Positions 1-8,778 of a stretch of 37,888 nucleotides of DNA are shown here, in pieces. A program made the position numbers and the translations under genes. Location of the stretch: contig JAUYEI010000034.1 of the NCBI GenBank assembly GCA_030691385.1, forward strand, positions 1 to 37,888, read 5' to 3'. Numbering within the stretch: position 1 is the stretch's first letter; every line of letters starts with the position of its first letter. This DNA comes from Azonexus sp. GTDB taxonomy: Bacteria > Pseudomonadota > Gammaproteobacteria > Burkholderiales > Rhodocyclaceae. The notes below the pieces were generated by a model that worked only from the letters and a program-made list of their open reading frames with translations, was not told where the DNA came from and searched no databases.

Positions 1-92
1 GCGACACCCTTGCCGTTCAGCTAACGCTTCCCCTTGTCGGGCGAGTAGAGGTCTTTCACCTCCAAGTAAGTACGCCCTGCCGGGCGCACCCA
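1..92. other. Unassigned window edge, possible gene tail on minus strand
   Basis: No complete gene is visible. On the minus strand one frame reads [17 protein letters not shown] and a few more residues before a TAG at about position 20-22. It looks protein-like, but it runs directly out of the icd terminator with no start codon or ribosome-binding site of its own. It may be the remnant of a deleted gene or chance. I cannot name a family. Confidence 0.2.
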
Positions 93-120
93 GAAAAAAA
101 AGCCACCTTGCGGTGGCTTC
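93..120 (-). terminator. Rho-independent terminator of icd
   Basis: Perfect 7-bp stem (AGCCACC / GGTGGCT) with a TTGC loop at 101-118. On the minus strand it is followed by a run of eight T. It lies about 25 bp past the icd stop, where a transcript reading leftwards would end. Confidence 0.85.
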
Positions 121-142
121 GTTCAGGCAGTCTCCCGGCGAA

Positions 143-1384
143 TCACATGCGGGCGATCATCGCATCGCCGAAAGCCGAGCAGGACAACTCCTCGGCACCC
201 TCCATCAGGCGGGCAAAGTCATAGGTTACCTGCTTGTCGCCGATGGCGGCTTCCATAGCCTTGATGACGAGGTTGGCCGCTTCGGTCCAGCCCAGATGGC
301 GCAGCATCATTTCGGCCGAAAGAATGAGCGAACCGGGGTTCACCTTGTCCAGCCCGGCGTACTTGGGCGCCGTGCCGTGCGTCGCTTCGAAACAGGCGTA
401 CTGGTCTGAGATGTTGGCGCCCGGCGCGATGCCGATGCCGCCGACCTGGGCGGCCAGCGCGTCGGAGATGTAGTCGCCATTCAGGTTGGTGGTGACGATG
501 GTGTCGTATTCGGCCGGACGGAGCAGGATCTGCTGCAGGAAGGCGTCGGCGATGGAGTCCTTGACAGTGACTTCGCGACCGGTGTCCGGATTGGTGAAAT
601 GGCACCACGGGCCGCCGTCGATCAACTGGGCACCGAACTCTTCCTGCGCCACCTGGTAGGCGATGTCGCGGAACAGGCCTTCGGTGAATTTCATGATGTT
701 GCCCTTGTGCACGATGGTCAGCGACTTGCGGTCGTTGGCGATGACGTACTTGAGCGCGGCGCGCACGAGGCGGGTGGTACCTTCGACGGAAATCGGCTTG
801 ATGCCGATCCCGGACGTCATCGGAAAACGGATCTTCTTGACGCCCATTTCGTCCTGCAGAAACTTGATGACCTTCCTGGCGCCTTCGGATTCGGCGGCCC
901 ATTCGATACCGGCGTAGATGTCTTCGGTGTTCTCGCGGAAGATGACCATGTTGGTCAGTTCCGGGTGCTTGAGCGGCGACGGCACACCCTTGAAATACTG
1001 GACAGGACGGACGCACTGATAGAGGTCGAGTTCCTGGCGCAGCGCGACGTTGAGCGAGCGGATGCCGCCGCCGACCGGGGTCGTCATCGGCCCCTTGATC
1101 GAGACGGAATATTCCTTGAGCGCATCGAAGGTTTCTTTCGGGAACCACTCGTCCGGGCCGTAGAGGCGAGTCGATTTTTCACCGGCGAAAACTTCCATCC
1201 AGTAGATTTTTTTGGCGCCACCGTAGGCTTTGGCCACGGCAGCATCGATGACCTTGATCATGACCGGCGTGATGTCGATGCCGATGCCGTCGCCCTCGAT
1301 GAAGGGAATGATCGGATTATTGGGGACAGGCTGCCCCGGGACGATTTTCGAACCACCTTGCGGAACCGTGATGTGAGATGCCAT
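143..1384 (-). CDS. icd: Isocitrate dehydrogenase [NADP+], homodimeric type
   Basis: Oxidatively decarboxylates isocitrate to 2-oxoglutarate with NADP+ in the cytosolic TCA cycle. The 413-residue product matches the E. coli-type enzyme along its whole length. The segment [14 protein letters not shown] holds Ser110, the residue equivalent to the AceK-phosphorylated Ser113 of E. coli. Other landmarks are PFIEGDGIG near the N-terminus, [14 protein letters not shown], and the NADP-site segment [11 protein letters not shown]. The open frame extends to a GTG at 1390, but AAGGAG sits about 5 nt before the ATG at 1384, so that start is preferred. It is transcribed leftwards into a clear terminator. 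A second, monomeric IDH lies upstream and aceK is about 2.7 kb away. Retention of the Ser and of aceK implies reversible phosphorylation at the glyoxylate branch point. Confidence 0.95.
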   Translation of the reverse strand: MASHITVPQGGSKIVPGQPVPNNPIIPFIEGDGIGIDITPVMIKVIDAAVAKAYGGAKKIYWMEVFAGEKSTRLYGPDEWFPKETFDALKEYSVSIKGPMTTPVGGGIRSLNVALRQELDLYQCVRPVQYFKGVPSPLKHPELTNMVIFRENTEDIYAGIEWAAESEGARKVIKFLQDEMGVKKIRFPMTSGIGIKPISVEGTTRLVRAALKYVIANDRKSLTIVHKGNIMKFTEGLFRDIAYQVAQEEFGAQLIDGGPWCHFTNPDTGREVTVKDSIADAFLQQILLRPAEYDTIVTTNLNGDYISDALAAQVGGIGIAPGANISDQYACFEATHGTAPKYAGLDKVNPGSLILSAEMMLRHLGWTEAANLVIKAMEAAIGDKQVTYDFARLMEGAEELSCSAFGDAMIARM

Positions 1385-1534
1385 ATCCACTCCTTGCGTT
1401 GTTTTCGGATGGGCCGTCAGCTACGAACTCCCTTGATCAGCAACACCCGGCGCTTGTCTCCGGCACCGGGTAGCTGAGGGAATTATGTCGTAAAACAGCG
1501 GCCGCTGTCAGCCATTTAGCCGGCCAGCAAGGAT

Positions 1535-1574
1535 GCTGCGGTCAACCGGAAAAAACACCCAAAAACAAAAAGCG
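1535..1574 (-). repeat. Dispersed ~40-bp repeat, copy A
   Basis: Matches the window's repeat family, whose plus-strand consensus begins GCTACGGTCAACC(G/C)GAAAAA, continues with a short variable stretch and ends in an A-rich AAAATGAAATT-like tail. This copy has GCTGCGGTCAACCGGAAAAA, then a diverged tail that merges into the adjacent terminator. It is non-coding and has CCGG at the diagnostic position. Confidence 0.65.
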
Positions 1575-1599
1575 AAGACCGGATCGGCCTTCGCTTTTT
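1567..1599 (-). terminator. Terminator downstream of monomeric IDH
   Basis: Inverted repeat of 14 bp (AAAAAGCGAAGACC against GGCCTTCGCTTTTT, one G-U pair) with a 5-nt loop. T-runs on both strands make it potentially bidirectional. It lies about 40 bp after the stop of the monomeric IDH. Confidence 0.85.
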
Positions 1600-1636
1600 C
1601 TGATCCGGCGCTCATGCGCCGGCAATGGGTGTGCGC

Positions 1637-3874
1637 TTAGGTGCGAGCAGCGTTCAGTGCGGCATTCAGTGTCGGGCTCGGACGCATGACGGCCTTGCAC
1701 TTCTCGGCATCGGCCTTGTAGTAGCCGCCGATATCGACCGGCTTGCCTTGCACCGACTTCATTTCAGCGACGATCTGGGCCTCGTTGTCGGTCAGCGACT
1801 TGGCCAGCTTGGAGAAGTGGGCTGCCAGTTCGGCATCTTCCTTCTGCGCCGCCAGTTCCTGCGCCCAGTACATGGCCAGGTAGAACTGCGAACCACGGTT
1901 GTCCAGCTCACCGGTCTTCGGCGACGGCGACTTGTTGTTGTCGAGCAGCTTGCCGGTGGCGGCGTCCAGGGTCTTGGCGAGCAGGATGGCGCGCTTGTTG
2001 CCGTCCTTGATGCCCTGCTCTTCGAGCGAAACCGCCAGGGCCAGGAACTCGCCGAGCGAATCCCAGCGCAGGTGGTTTTCCTGCGTCAGCTGCTGGACGT
2101 GTTTCGGAGCCGAGCCGCCGGCACCGGTTTCGTACATGCCGCCGCCGCTCATCCGCGGCACGCCGGACTACATCCTGGCCGAGGTACCCCCGTCCATGCT
2201 CGGGAACAGAACGGTCAGGTCGTCGCGAATGATTTTGCCAGTCACCGAGATGGTGTCGAGGCCACGGCTGACACGCTCAAGCGTGAAGCGCATGGCGCGC
2301 ACCTGGCTCATCACGTAGATTTCCAGACCGCTGGTGTCGTGATCCTTCAGGTACTTGTTGACCTTCTTGATCAGTTCGACTTCGTGCGGACGATAGCTGT
2401 CCAGCCAGAAGACGGCCGGCATGCCGGACTGGCGGGCGCGGGTGACGGCCAGCTTGACCCAGTCGCGGATCGGCGCGTCCTTGCACTGGCACATGCGCCA
2501 GATATCGCCGGCTTCGACGTTCTGGGTGAGCAGCACTTCGCCGGTGTTGTTGTCGACGATGTTGGCGATGCCGTCCTCGGCGATTTCGAAGGTCTTGTCG
2601 TGCGAGCCGTATTCCTCGGCCTGCTGGGCCATGAGGCCGACGTTCGGGACGGTGCCCATGGTCCGCGGATCGAAGTTGCCATGCCATTTGACGAAGTTGA
2701 TCATCTCCTGGTAAATGCGGGCAAAGGTCGATTCCGGCATGACGCACTTGCTGTCGTACGGCTTGCCGTCAGCGCCCCACATCTTGCCGCCCTGACGGAT
2801 CATGGCCGGCATGGAAGCGTCGACGATGATGTCGTTCGGCGAATGGAAGTTGGTGATGCCCTTGGCCGAGTCGACCATGGCCAGACGCGGACGGTGTTCC
2901 TGACAGGCGTGCAGGTCACGGATGATCTCGTCACGCTTCGATTCCGGCAGGTTCTTGATCTTGTCGTACAGATCGACCATGCCATTGTTGACGTTGATGC
3001 CCAGCTCGGCAAAGGTCTTGCCGTGCTTCTCGAAAGCGTCCTTGTAGTAGATCTTGACGCAGTGACCGAAGACGATGGGGTGCGAGACCTTCATCATCGT
3101 CGCCTTGACGTGCAGCGAGAAGAGAATGCCGGATTCGCGGCAGTCTTCGAGCTGAGCTTCGTAGAAGTCGCAGAGCGCCTTCTTGCTCATGAACATCGAG
3201 TCGATGATCTCGCCTTCCAGCAGAGAGAGCTTCGGCTTGAGGACGGTGGTCTTGCCGCCCTTGGCGATCAGTTCCATACGGACTTCACGCGGCTTGTCGA
3301 GGGTCATCGACTTTTCGCCATGGTAGAAGTCGCCGTGTTCCATGTGGGAAACGTGGGTCTGCGACCACTGCTTCCACTCGCCCATGGAGTGCGGGCGCTT
3401 GCGCGCGTAGTTCTTGACGGCCATCGGCGCGCGGCGATCGGAGTTACCTTCGCGCAGCACCGGATTGACAGCGGAGCCAAGGCACTTGCCGAAGCGGGCC
3501 TTGAGCGCCTTGGCTTCTTCGGTATCGGCAGTTTCCGGGTAATCGGGAATCTTGTAGCCCTTTTCCTGCAATTCCTTGACGCAGGCTTTGAGCTGGGCAA
3601 CCGAGGCAGAAATGTTCGGCAGCTTGATGATGTTGGTTTCCGGCAGCAGGCAGCGCTTGCCGAGCTCGCCGAGCGTGTTCGGCACTTTCTGGTCATCCGG
3701 CAGGAATTCGGAGAATTCGGAGAGAACGCGCGCCGAAACGGAGATGTCGGCCTTCTCGATTTCGATGCCGGCCGGCGACGTAAAGGCACGGACAATCGGC
3801 AGGAAGGCGCAGGTTGCGAGCAGCGGCGCCTCGTCGGTTAGGGTGTAAATTATTTTTGACTTTCCACCAGCCAT
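1637..3874 (-). pseudogene. icd2: Monomeric NADP-isocitrate dehydrogenase interrupted by an in-frame TAG
   Basis: The 80-kDa-type monomeric IDH catalyses the same reaction as icd but is unrelated in size and regulation and is not known as an AceK substrate. Start at 3874 (MAGGKSKIIYTL) with AGGGGA 5 nt upstream. The frame totals about 745 codons, the normal family length. Codon 569 (2168-2170) is TAG: the reading is GTSARM, stop, SGVPRM, then [19 protein letters not shown] in the same frame, so this is a substitution and not a frameshift. Family members, as I recall them, read GTSAKMLSIVPLM here, so TAG replaces Leu. Nearby codons (GGC, CGG) also look substituted. The 568-residue product would lose the C-terminal part carrying the conserved [10 protein letters not shown] segment and NADP-binding residues. 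The downstream piece has only a GTG (2161) and no ribosome-binding site. Alternatives are a sequencing error or a recent mutation. Confidence 0.85.
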
Positions 3875-4083
3875 GAATATCCCCTTGCAATGGATTGAGT
3901 TATTGGCGCCGGTCATCCCGGCCCCTTATAAAAACCGAAGTACAGCAGCAAAACTTCAAGTATCGTCGCGCAGCGATTCTCAGTCAACGAAACGACATTT
4001 CACGTTGCGGTTTGGGCGTTTTCTACGTGGTTCTACAGTGGTTTGGCGGTGCTAAGATTGACGCTTCACCGGGGATGAACCAC

Positions 4084-5856
4084 ATGAAAATCTCAGTCGG
4101 CCTCTATGGCACCAACGCGCACCAGATCGCGCTGGCCATGATCCAGGGATTCAACAAGCACTACACGCTATTCCGCCAGACCAGCCGCGAGGCCAAGTCG
4201 CGTTTCGAACAGGGCGACTGGCTCGGTGTGCACAAGGCCGTCCGCGAACGCATCCGCTTCTACGACGACCGTGTCGACGAATGCGTCGAGCGCCTGCGCA
4301 ACGAGTTCGATGCCCAAGGCATCGGCGACACGACCTGGCAGCAGGTCAAACTGCTCTACATCGGCCTGCTCCTCAACCACAAGCAGCCGGAGCTGGCCGA
4401 AACCTTCTTCAATTCGGTGACGACGAAGATCCTGCACCGCAACTATTTCCACAACGATTTCATTTTCGTCCGCCCGACCATCTCGACCGAAAACATTGAG
4501 GGCGACGATACCCAGACCTACCGCAGCTATTACGCCAAGGAAAACGGTCTGCGTGGCGCCGTGCACAAGATTGTCGAGGATTTTGGCTGGCATCGCCCGT
4601 TTGCCGATCTTGAGCGCGATGTCGAATACGTCTATGCGGCGATACACCGCTTCCTGAACGGTATGCCGCGCCGCGAGGTCAATTTCCAGATTCAGGTGCT
4701 TGGCTCGGCCTTCTACCGCAACAAGGCTGCCTACATCATCGGCAAGGCAATCAACGGCGCGGCCGAATACCCCTTCGCCATCCCGGTGCTGCACGACGAA
4801 AACGGCAAGCTCTATCTCGACACCGTCCTGCTCGATGCCTGGCGGATCGGCCTGCTTTTCTCGCTCTCCCGGGCCTATTTCATGGTCGACATGGAGGTGC
4901 CATCCGGCTACGTCCAGTTCCTGCGCTCCATCCTGCCCGCCAAGCCACGCTCCGAGTTGTACATCATGCTCGGCCTTGGCAAGCAGGGGAAAACCATGTT
5001 CTTCCGCGACTTCATCTATCACCTGCACCATTCGGAAGACCAGTTCATCATGGCCCCCGGTATCCGCGGCCTGGTCATGCTGGTCTTCACGCTACCGTCC
5101 TACCCCTACGTTTTCAAGATCATCAAGGATATTTTCGGCGCCTCAAAAAACATGGATCGCGCCACCGTCAAACGCAAATTCATGATGGTCAAGCAGATCG
5201 ACCGCGTCGGCCGGATGGCCGATACGCTGGAGTTCTCCAACGTCATGTTTCCGCTCAAGCGCTTCGATGACGAAGTACTGGAGGAACTGCAAAAACTTGC
5301 CCCCTCCTGCTTCGAGGTCAATGGTGACCAGCTGATCATCAAGCATCTCTATATCGAACGCCGGATGGAACCACTCAATATTCACCTCGACCGGATGGAG
5401 CGCGCCAACAACATCCAAGGACTGGAAAACGCCATCAAGGAATACGGCAGCGCCATCCGCGAAATGGCCCAAGCCAACATCTTCCCGGGCGACATGCTGT
5501 GGAAGAACTTTGGCGTCACCCGTTTCGGCCGTGTCGTTTTCTACGATTACGACGAAATCGAATACATGACCGACTGCAACTTCCGCAAGATTCCGCCAGC
5601 CCCGGATTTCGAAACCGAGATGTCCGGCGAAGTCTGGTACGCGGTTGCCAAGAATGACGTATTCCCCGAGGAGTTCAGCACATTCCTGCTCGCCTCACCG
5701 ACCCTGCGCAAGATTTTCCACAAGCATCATACCGACCTGTTATCGCCAAAATTCTGGCAAGACTCCCAGCAGAAAATCAGGGATGGGCATGTCGAAGATT
5801 TCTTTCCCTATCCGCAGGAGCTTCGTTTCTGCAACAGCCAGCCACCGGCTGGCTAA
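4084..5856 (+). CDS. aceK: Isocitrate dehydrogenase kinase/phosphatase
   Basis: Bifunctional cytosolic enzyme that phosphorylates IDH on its active-site Ser, and dephosphorylates it, to divert isocitrate into the glyoxylate bypass. The product is 590 residues (E. coli AceK 578). The N-terminal region ALAMIQGFNKHYTLF and RFEQGDW match the family. The ATP-site loop APGIRGLVMLVFT lies near residue 324, and the kinase-like catalytic segment NIFPGDMLWKNFGV followed by VVFYDYDEIEYM near 464-487. The frame is open from 3895, but GGGG at 4071-4074 lies 9 nt before the ATG at 4084, giving MKISVGLYG; the ATG at 4075 has no ribosome-binding site. It is divergent from the monomeric IDH, with about 210 bp between. 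Unlike enteric aceBAK operons, no aceA or aceB is adjacent; its substrate gene is the neighbour instead. Confidence 0.95.
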   Translation: MKISVGLYGTNAHQIALAMIQGFNKHYTLFRQTSREAKSRFEQGDWLGVHKAVRERIRFYDDRVDECVERLRNEFDAQGIGDTTWQQVKLLYIGLLLNHKQPELAETFFNSVTTKILHRNYFHNDFIFVRPTISTENIEGDDTQTYRSYYAKENGLRGAVHKIVEDFGWHRPFADLERDVEYVYAAIHRFLNGMPRREVNFQIQVLGSAFYRNKAAYIIGKAINGAAEYPFAIPVLHDENGKLYLDTVLLDAWRIGLLFSLSRAYFMVDMEVPSGYVQFLRSILPAKPRSELYIMLGLGKQGKTMFFRDFIYHLHHSEDQFIMAPGIRGLVMLVFTLPSYPYVFKIIKDIFGASKNMDRATVKRKFMMVKQIDRVGRMADTLEFSNVMFPLKRFDDEVLEELQKLAPSCFEVNGDQLIIKHLYIERRMEPLNIHLDRMERANNIQGLENAIKEYGSAIREMAQANIFPGDMLWKNFGVTRFGRVVFYDYDEIEYMTDCNFRKIPPAPDFETEMSGEVWYAVAKNDVFPEEFSTFLLASPTLRKIFHKHHTDLLSPKFWQDSQQKIRDGHVEDFFPYPQELRFCNSQPPAG

Positions 5857-5920
5857 CACCAAGCATTAGACAATACTAAAATACGGAATAAGTTCCGAGC
5901 CACAATATGGAGAAATCAGC

Positions 5921-7048
5921 ATGCCGCTAACCATCGCGGTTGTCAGGGAACGCTTACCCGGCGAAAGTCGCGTTGCCCTCGTCCCCGAGACAGCCAAAAA
6001 ATTCGCCGCCCTCGGTGCCACGCTACGCATGGAGCAAAGCGCCGGGACCGAAAGCCACTTTCTCGATTCGGATTATCCGGGCGTTACCTTGGTCGACGGC
6101 ATTACCGAAGCCTACGGCCCGGCCCAGCTAATTTTGCGGGTGACGCCACCGTCGCCAGAAGAGATTGCAGCACTGCCTCAAGGCTCCGTCCTCATCGGTC
6201 TCCTCAAGCCCTTCGAAGACAAGTCCCGCCTCGCTGCGCTCAACGCCCGCAAGATCACCGCCTTCGCCCTCGAACTCCTGCCCCGCATCTCGCGCGCCCA
6301 GAGCATGGATGCCCTGTCCAGCCAGGGCGCCTGCGCCGGCTACCAATGCGGCCTGATCGCCGCCGCCCGGTGCACCAAGTTCTTCCCGATGCTGACCACC
6401 GCTGCCGGCACCATCCGCCCGGCCCGGGTCCTCGTCATCGGCGCCGGCGTCGCCGGCCTGCAAGCCATCGCCACCTGCAAACGCCTTGGTGCCATGGTCG
6501 ACGCCTACGACGTCCGTTCCGCCGCCCGTGAGCAGATCGAATCGCTCGGCGCCAAATTCGTCGATACCGGCGTCTCGGCCGACGGCACCGGCGGCTACGC
6601 CCGTGACCTGACCGAAGACGAGAAAGCCCAGCAGACGGAGAAGCTCGCCAAGGCCGTCGCCCTGTCCGACGTCGTCATCACCACCGCCGCCATCCCCGGC
6701 AAGAAGGCCCCGATCATCATCACCCGCGACATGGTCGGCCGCATGAAATACGGCGCCATCATCGTCGACATGGCGGCCGAATCCGGCGGCAACTGCGCCC
6801 TGACCCAACCCGGCGAACACGTCATCGCCAACGACGTGAATATCCACGGCCCCCTCAATCTTCCCTCGCGCATGCCGACCCACGCCTCCGAACTCTACGC
6901 CAAGAATATCTACAACTTCATCTCGCCGTGGATCAAGGACGGCCAGCTCAATTTCGACTGGAGCGACGACGTCGTCGCCGGCACCCTGTTGTGCAAAGAC
7001 GGGAGCACCGTGCACAGCGTGGTCAAGCAAGTCATGGGAGAGGCTTAA
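5921..7048 (+). CDS. pntAA: NAD(P) transhydrogenase subunit alpha, part 1 (domain I)
   Basis: NAD(H)-binding soluble subunit of the proton-translocating transhydrogenase, which transfers hydride between NADH and NADP+ using the proton gradient. 375 residues. The N-terminal domain resembles alanine dehydrogenase (RERLPGESRVALVPETAKK). The Rossmann motif VIGAGVAGLQAIATCKRLG lies near residue 170, and the EQIESLGAKFVD segment follows. The start has GGAGA 8 nt upstream. Its TAA overlaps the ATG of the next gene (TAATG), so the two are translationally coupled. The alpha subunit is split in two, as in Rhodospirillum rubrum. The neighbouring IDH genes feed the same NADPH pool. Confidence 0.95.
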   Translation: MPLTIAVVRERLPGESRVALVPETAKKFAALGATLRMEQSAGTESHFLDSDYPGVTLVDGITEAYGPAQLILRVTPPSPEEIAALPQGSVLIGLLKPFEDKSRLAALNARKITAFALELLPRISRAQSMDALSSQGACAGYQCGLIAAARCTKFFPMLTTAAGTIRPARVLVIGAGVAGLQAIATCKRLGAMVDAYDVRSAAREQIESLGAKFVDTGVSADGTGGYARDLTEDEKAQQTEKLAKAVALSDVVITTAAIPGKKAPIIITRDMVGRMKYGAIIVDMAAESGGNCALTQPGEHVIANDVNIHGPLNLPSRMPTHASELYAKNIYNFISPWIKDGQLNFDWSDDVVAGTLLCKDGSTVHSVVKQVMGEA

Positions 7049-7329
7049 TGGACGGCCTGCTCGCGTTGTACATCTTCATGCTCGCCGCCTTCACCGGCTA
7101 CGAGATCATTGCCAAGGTGCCGGTCATCCTGCACACGCCGCTGATGTCCGGTTCCAACTTCATCCACGGCGTGGTCGTCGTCGGTGCCATGCTCATGCTG
7201 GGTCAGGCCGATACGCCAGCACAACAGGCCATCGGCTTCTTCGCCGTCGCCCTCGGCGCCGCCAATGCCGCCGGTGGTTACGTCGTGACCGAACGCATGC
7301 TCGCCATGTTCAAGAAGAAGGAAGCCTGA
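7048..7329 (+). CDS. pntAB: NAD(P) transhydrogenase subunit alpha, part 2 (membrane)
   Basis: Small integral membrane subunit (93 residues) forming part of the proton channel domain II of the transhydrogenase. It shows about three hydrophobic segments, with family-typical GYEIIAKVPVILHTPLMSG near residues 17-36 and the GYVVTERML stretch just before a lysine-rich end (FKKKEA). The ATG at 7048 overlaps the pntAA stop codon by one base. Its stop lies 2 nt before the pntB start. Confidence 0.95.
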   Translation: MDGLLALYIFMLAAFTGYEIIAKVPVILHTPLMSGSNFIHGVVVVGAMLMLGQADTPAQQAIGFFAVALGAANAAGGYVVTERMLAMFKKKEA

Positions 7330-7331
7330 CC

Positions 7332-8702
7332 ATGACGCTCCCCATCTACGTTCAAGGCGCCTGGTTCCTCGGTGCCGCCCTGTTCATCGTCGGCCTCAAA
7401 GGCATGAGCTCGCCGGCCAGTGCAAGGAAGGGCATCGTCATCGCCGGCTACGGCATGCTCGTCGCCATTGCCGCCACCTTCCTGATTCCCGGCCTGCAGA
7501 ACATCGCCCTGATGGCTCTCGCTCTGGCCCTCGGTGGCTCGGCCGCCTGGATCTCCGGCCAGAAGGTCAAAATGACCGACATGCCGCAGATGGTCGCCAT
7601 CTACAACGGCATGGGCGGCGGTGCGGCGGCGGCGATTGCCGCCATCGAGTTCGCCAAGGGCGATGCCCATAGCCTGGCGACGACGGTGCTCGCCGTCATC
7701 GGTGCGCTGATCGGCGCGGTGTCCTTCACTGGCTCCTGCGTCGCCTGGGCCAAGCTGCAGGGCGTACTCAAGAAAGCCTATCGCCTGCCGGCCCAGAATG
7801 CGGTCAACATCGTTCTCGCCCTGATTGCCATCGCCCTCGGTGGCGCCATGGTCGCCATGGCCCCGGCCCAGCCGGCACTGATCTTCGGCTTCTTCGCCGT
7901 CGCGCTGCTCCTCGGCCTGATCGTCACCCTGCCCATCGGCGGCGCCGACATGCCGGTCGTGATCTCGCTGTTCAATGCCTTCACGGGTCTGGCCGTCGGT
8001 TTCGAAGGTTATGTCCTGGGTAATCCGGCGCTGATCATTGCCGGCATCGTCGTCGGTGCGGCCGGTACCTTGCTCACCCAGCTCATGGCCAAGGCAATGA
8101 ATCGGCCGATCTCCAACATCCTGTTTACGCCGATGGTGGCGAGCGGCCCCGGGGAAGCGATCAGTGGCAGCATGAAAGAGCTTTCAGCACTCGATGCAGC
8201 AGCCATGATGCGCTACGCCTCCAAGGTGATCATCGTGCCGGGTTACGGCATGGCGGTCGCCCATGCCCAGCACAAGGTCTGGGAGATGACCTCGATGCTC
8301 GAGGAAGCCGGGGTCGAGGTGAAGTTCGCCATCCACCCGGTGGCCGGACGGATGCCGGGGCACATGAATGTGCTGCTCGCCGAGGCCGGCGTGCCTTACG
8401 ACAAGATCTTCGATCTGGAAGAAATCAACGGCGAGTTCGGTCAGGCCGATGTGGCGCTGGTCATCGGTGCGAACGATGTGGTCAATCCGACGGCACGCAC
8501 CGACAAGGCGAGCCCGATCTACGGCATGCCGATTCTCGATGCCGACAAGGCGCAGAACGTGATCGTGATCAAGCGCGGCAAGGGGACTGGTTATTCCGGC
8601 GTCGAGAATGCGCTGTTCTATACCGATAACTGCCGGATGCTTTATGGCGATGCGCAGCCAATGGCGGGCGAGATCATTCAGCATTTGAAAGCGATGGGGT
8701 AA
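7332..8702 (+). CDS. pntB: NAD(P) transhydrogenase subunit beta
   Basis: Membrane subunit with the NADP(H)-binding domain III; completes the proton-pumping transhydrogenase. 456 residues. About the first 270 are a string of hydrophobic helices, with MPQMVAIYNGMGGGAAA and the conserved GSVSFTGS-like segment (here IGAVSFTGSCVAW). The C-terminal domain III carries IIVPGYGMAVAHAQHKVWEM near residue 300 and VIGANDVVNPTAR near 380, which binds the NADP phosphate. Three-gene operon with tight spacing. No convincing terminator follows; the next gene starts 76 bp later. Confidence 0.95.
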   Translation: MTLPIYVQGAWFLGAALFIVGLKGMSSPASARKGIVIAGYGMLVAIAATFLIPGLQNIALMALALALGGSAAWISGQKVKMTDMPQMVAIYNGMGGGAAAAIAAIEFAKGDAHSLATTVLAVIGALIGAVSFTGSCVAWAKLQGVLKKAYRLPAQNAVNIVLALIAIALGGAMVAMAPAQPALIFGFFAVALLLGLIVTLPIGGADMPVVISLFNAFTGLAVGFEGYVLGNPALIIAGIVVGAAGTLLTQLMAKAMNRPISNILFTPMVASGPGEAISGSMKELSALDAAAMMRYASKVIIVPGYGMAVAHAQHKVWEMTSMLEEAGVEVKFAIHPVAGRMPGHMNVLLAEAGVPYDKIFDLEEINGEFGQADVALVIGANDVVNPTARTDKASPIYGMPILDADKAQNVIVIKRGKGTGYSGVENALFYTDNCRMLYGDAQPMAGEIIQHLKAMG

Positions 8703-8746
8703 TCATCCTTGTTGACGCGCACTTTCAAATGGCCGGACAAAGTAGA

Positions 8747-8773
8747 ATGTCCGACCATTGCTCCTGCGGACAT
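8747..8773 (+). promoter_or_regulatory. Inverted repeat in the 5' leader of the chemotaxis gene
   Basis: ATGTCCG at 8747-8753 is the exact complement of CGGACAT at 8767-8773, with a 13-nt loop, ending 5 nt before the ATG at 8779. That start has no Shine-Dalgarno sequence, only the right arm and an A-run. The hairpin could affect translation or be the 3' end signal of pntB. It lacks a T-run, so terminator function is doubtful. Confidence 0.35.
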
Positions 8774-8778
8774 AAAAA

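Larger units (their letters stand above)
1385..1636. other. Intergenic region between the two IDH genes
   Basis: About 250 bp upstream of icd. It holds the icd promoter (not confidently located), repeat copy A at 1535-1574 and a strong hairpin terminator at 1567-1599 that closes the monomeric IDH gene. I see no open frame with a ribosome-binding site. Confidence 0.5.

Noticed and set aside
2159..2161. GTG as an independent start for a 174-residue C-terminal IDH protein
   Set aside because: No ribosome-binding site, and the segment is an exact in-frame continuation of the IDH; a separate gene is not supported.
1625..3841. Open frame of 738 codons antisense to the monomeric IDH
   Set aside because: A by-product of GC-rich codon use on the opposite strand; the minus strand encodes a recognisable enzyme over the same span, and the antisense product has no family features.
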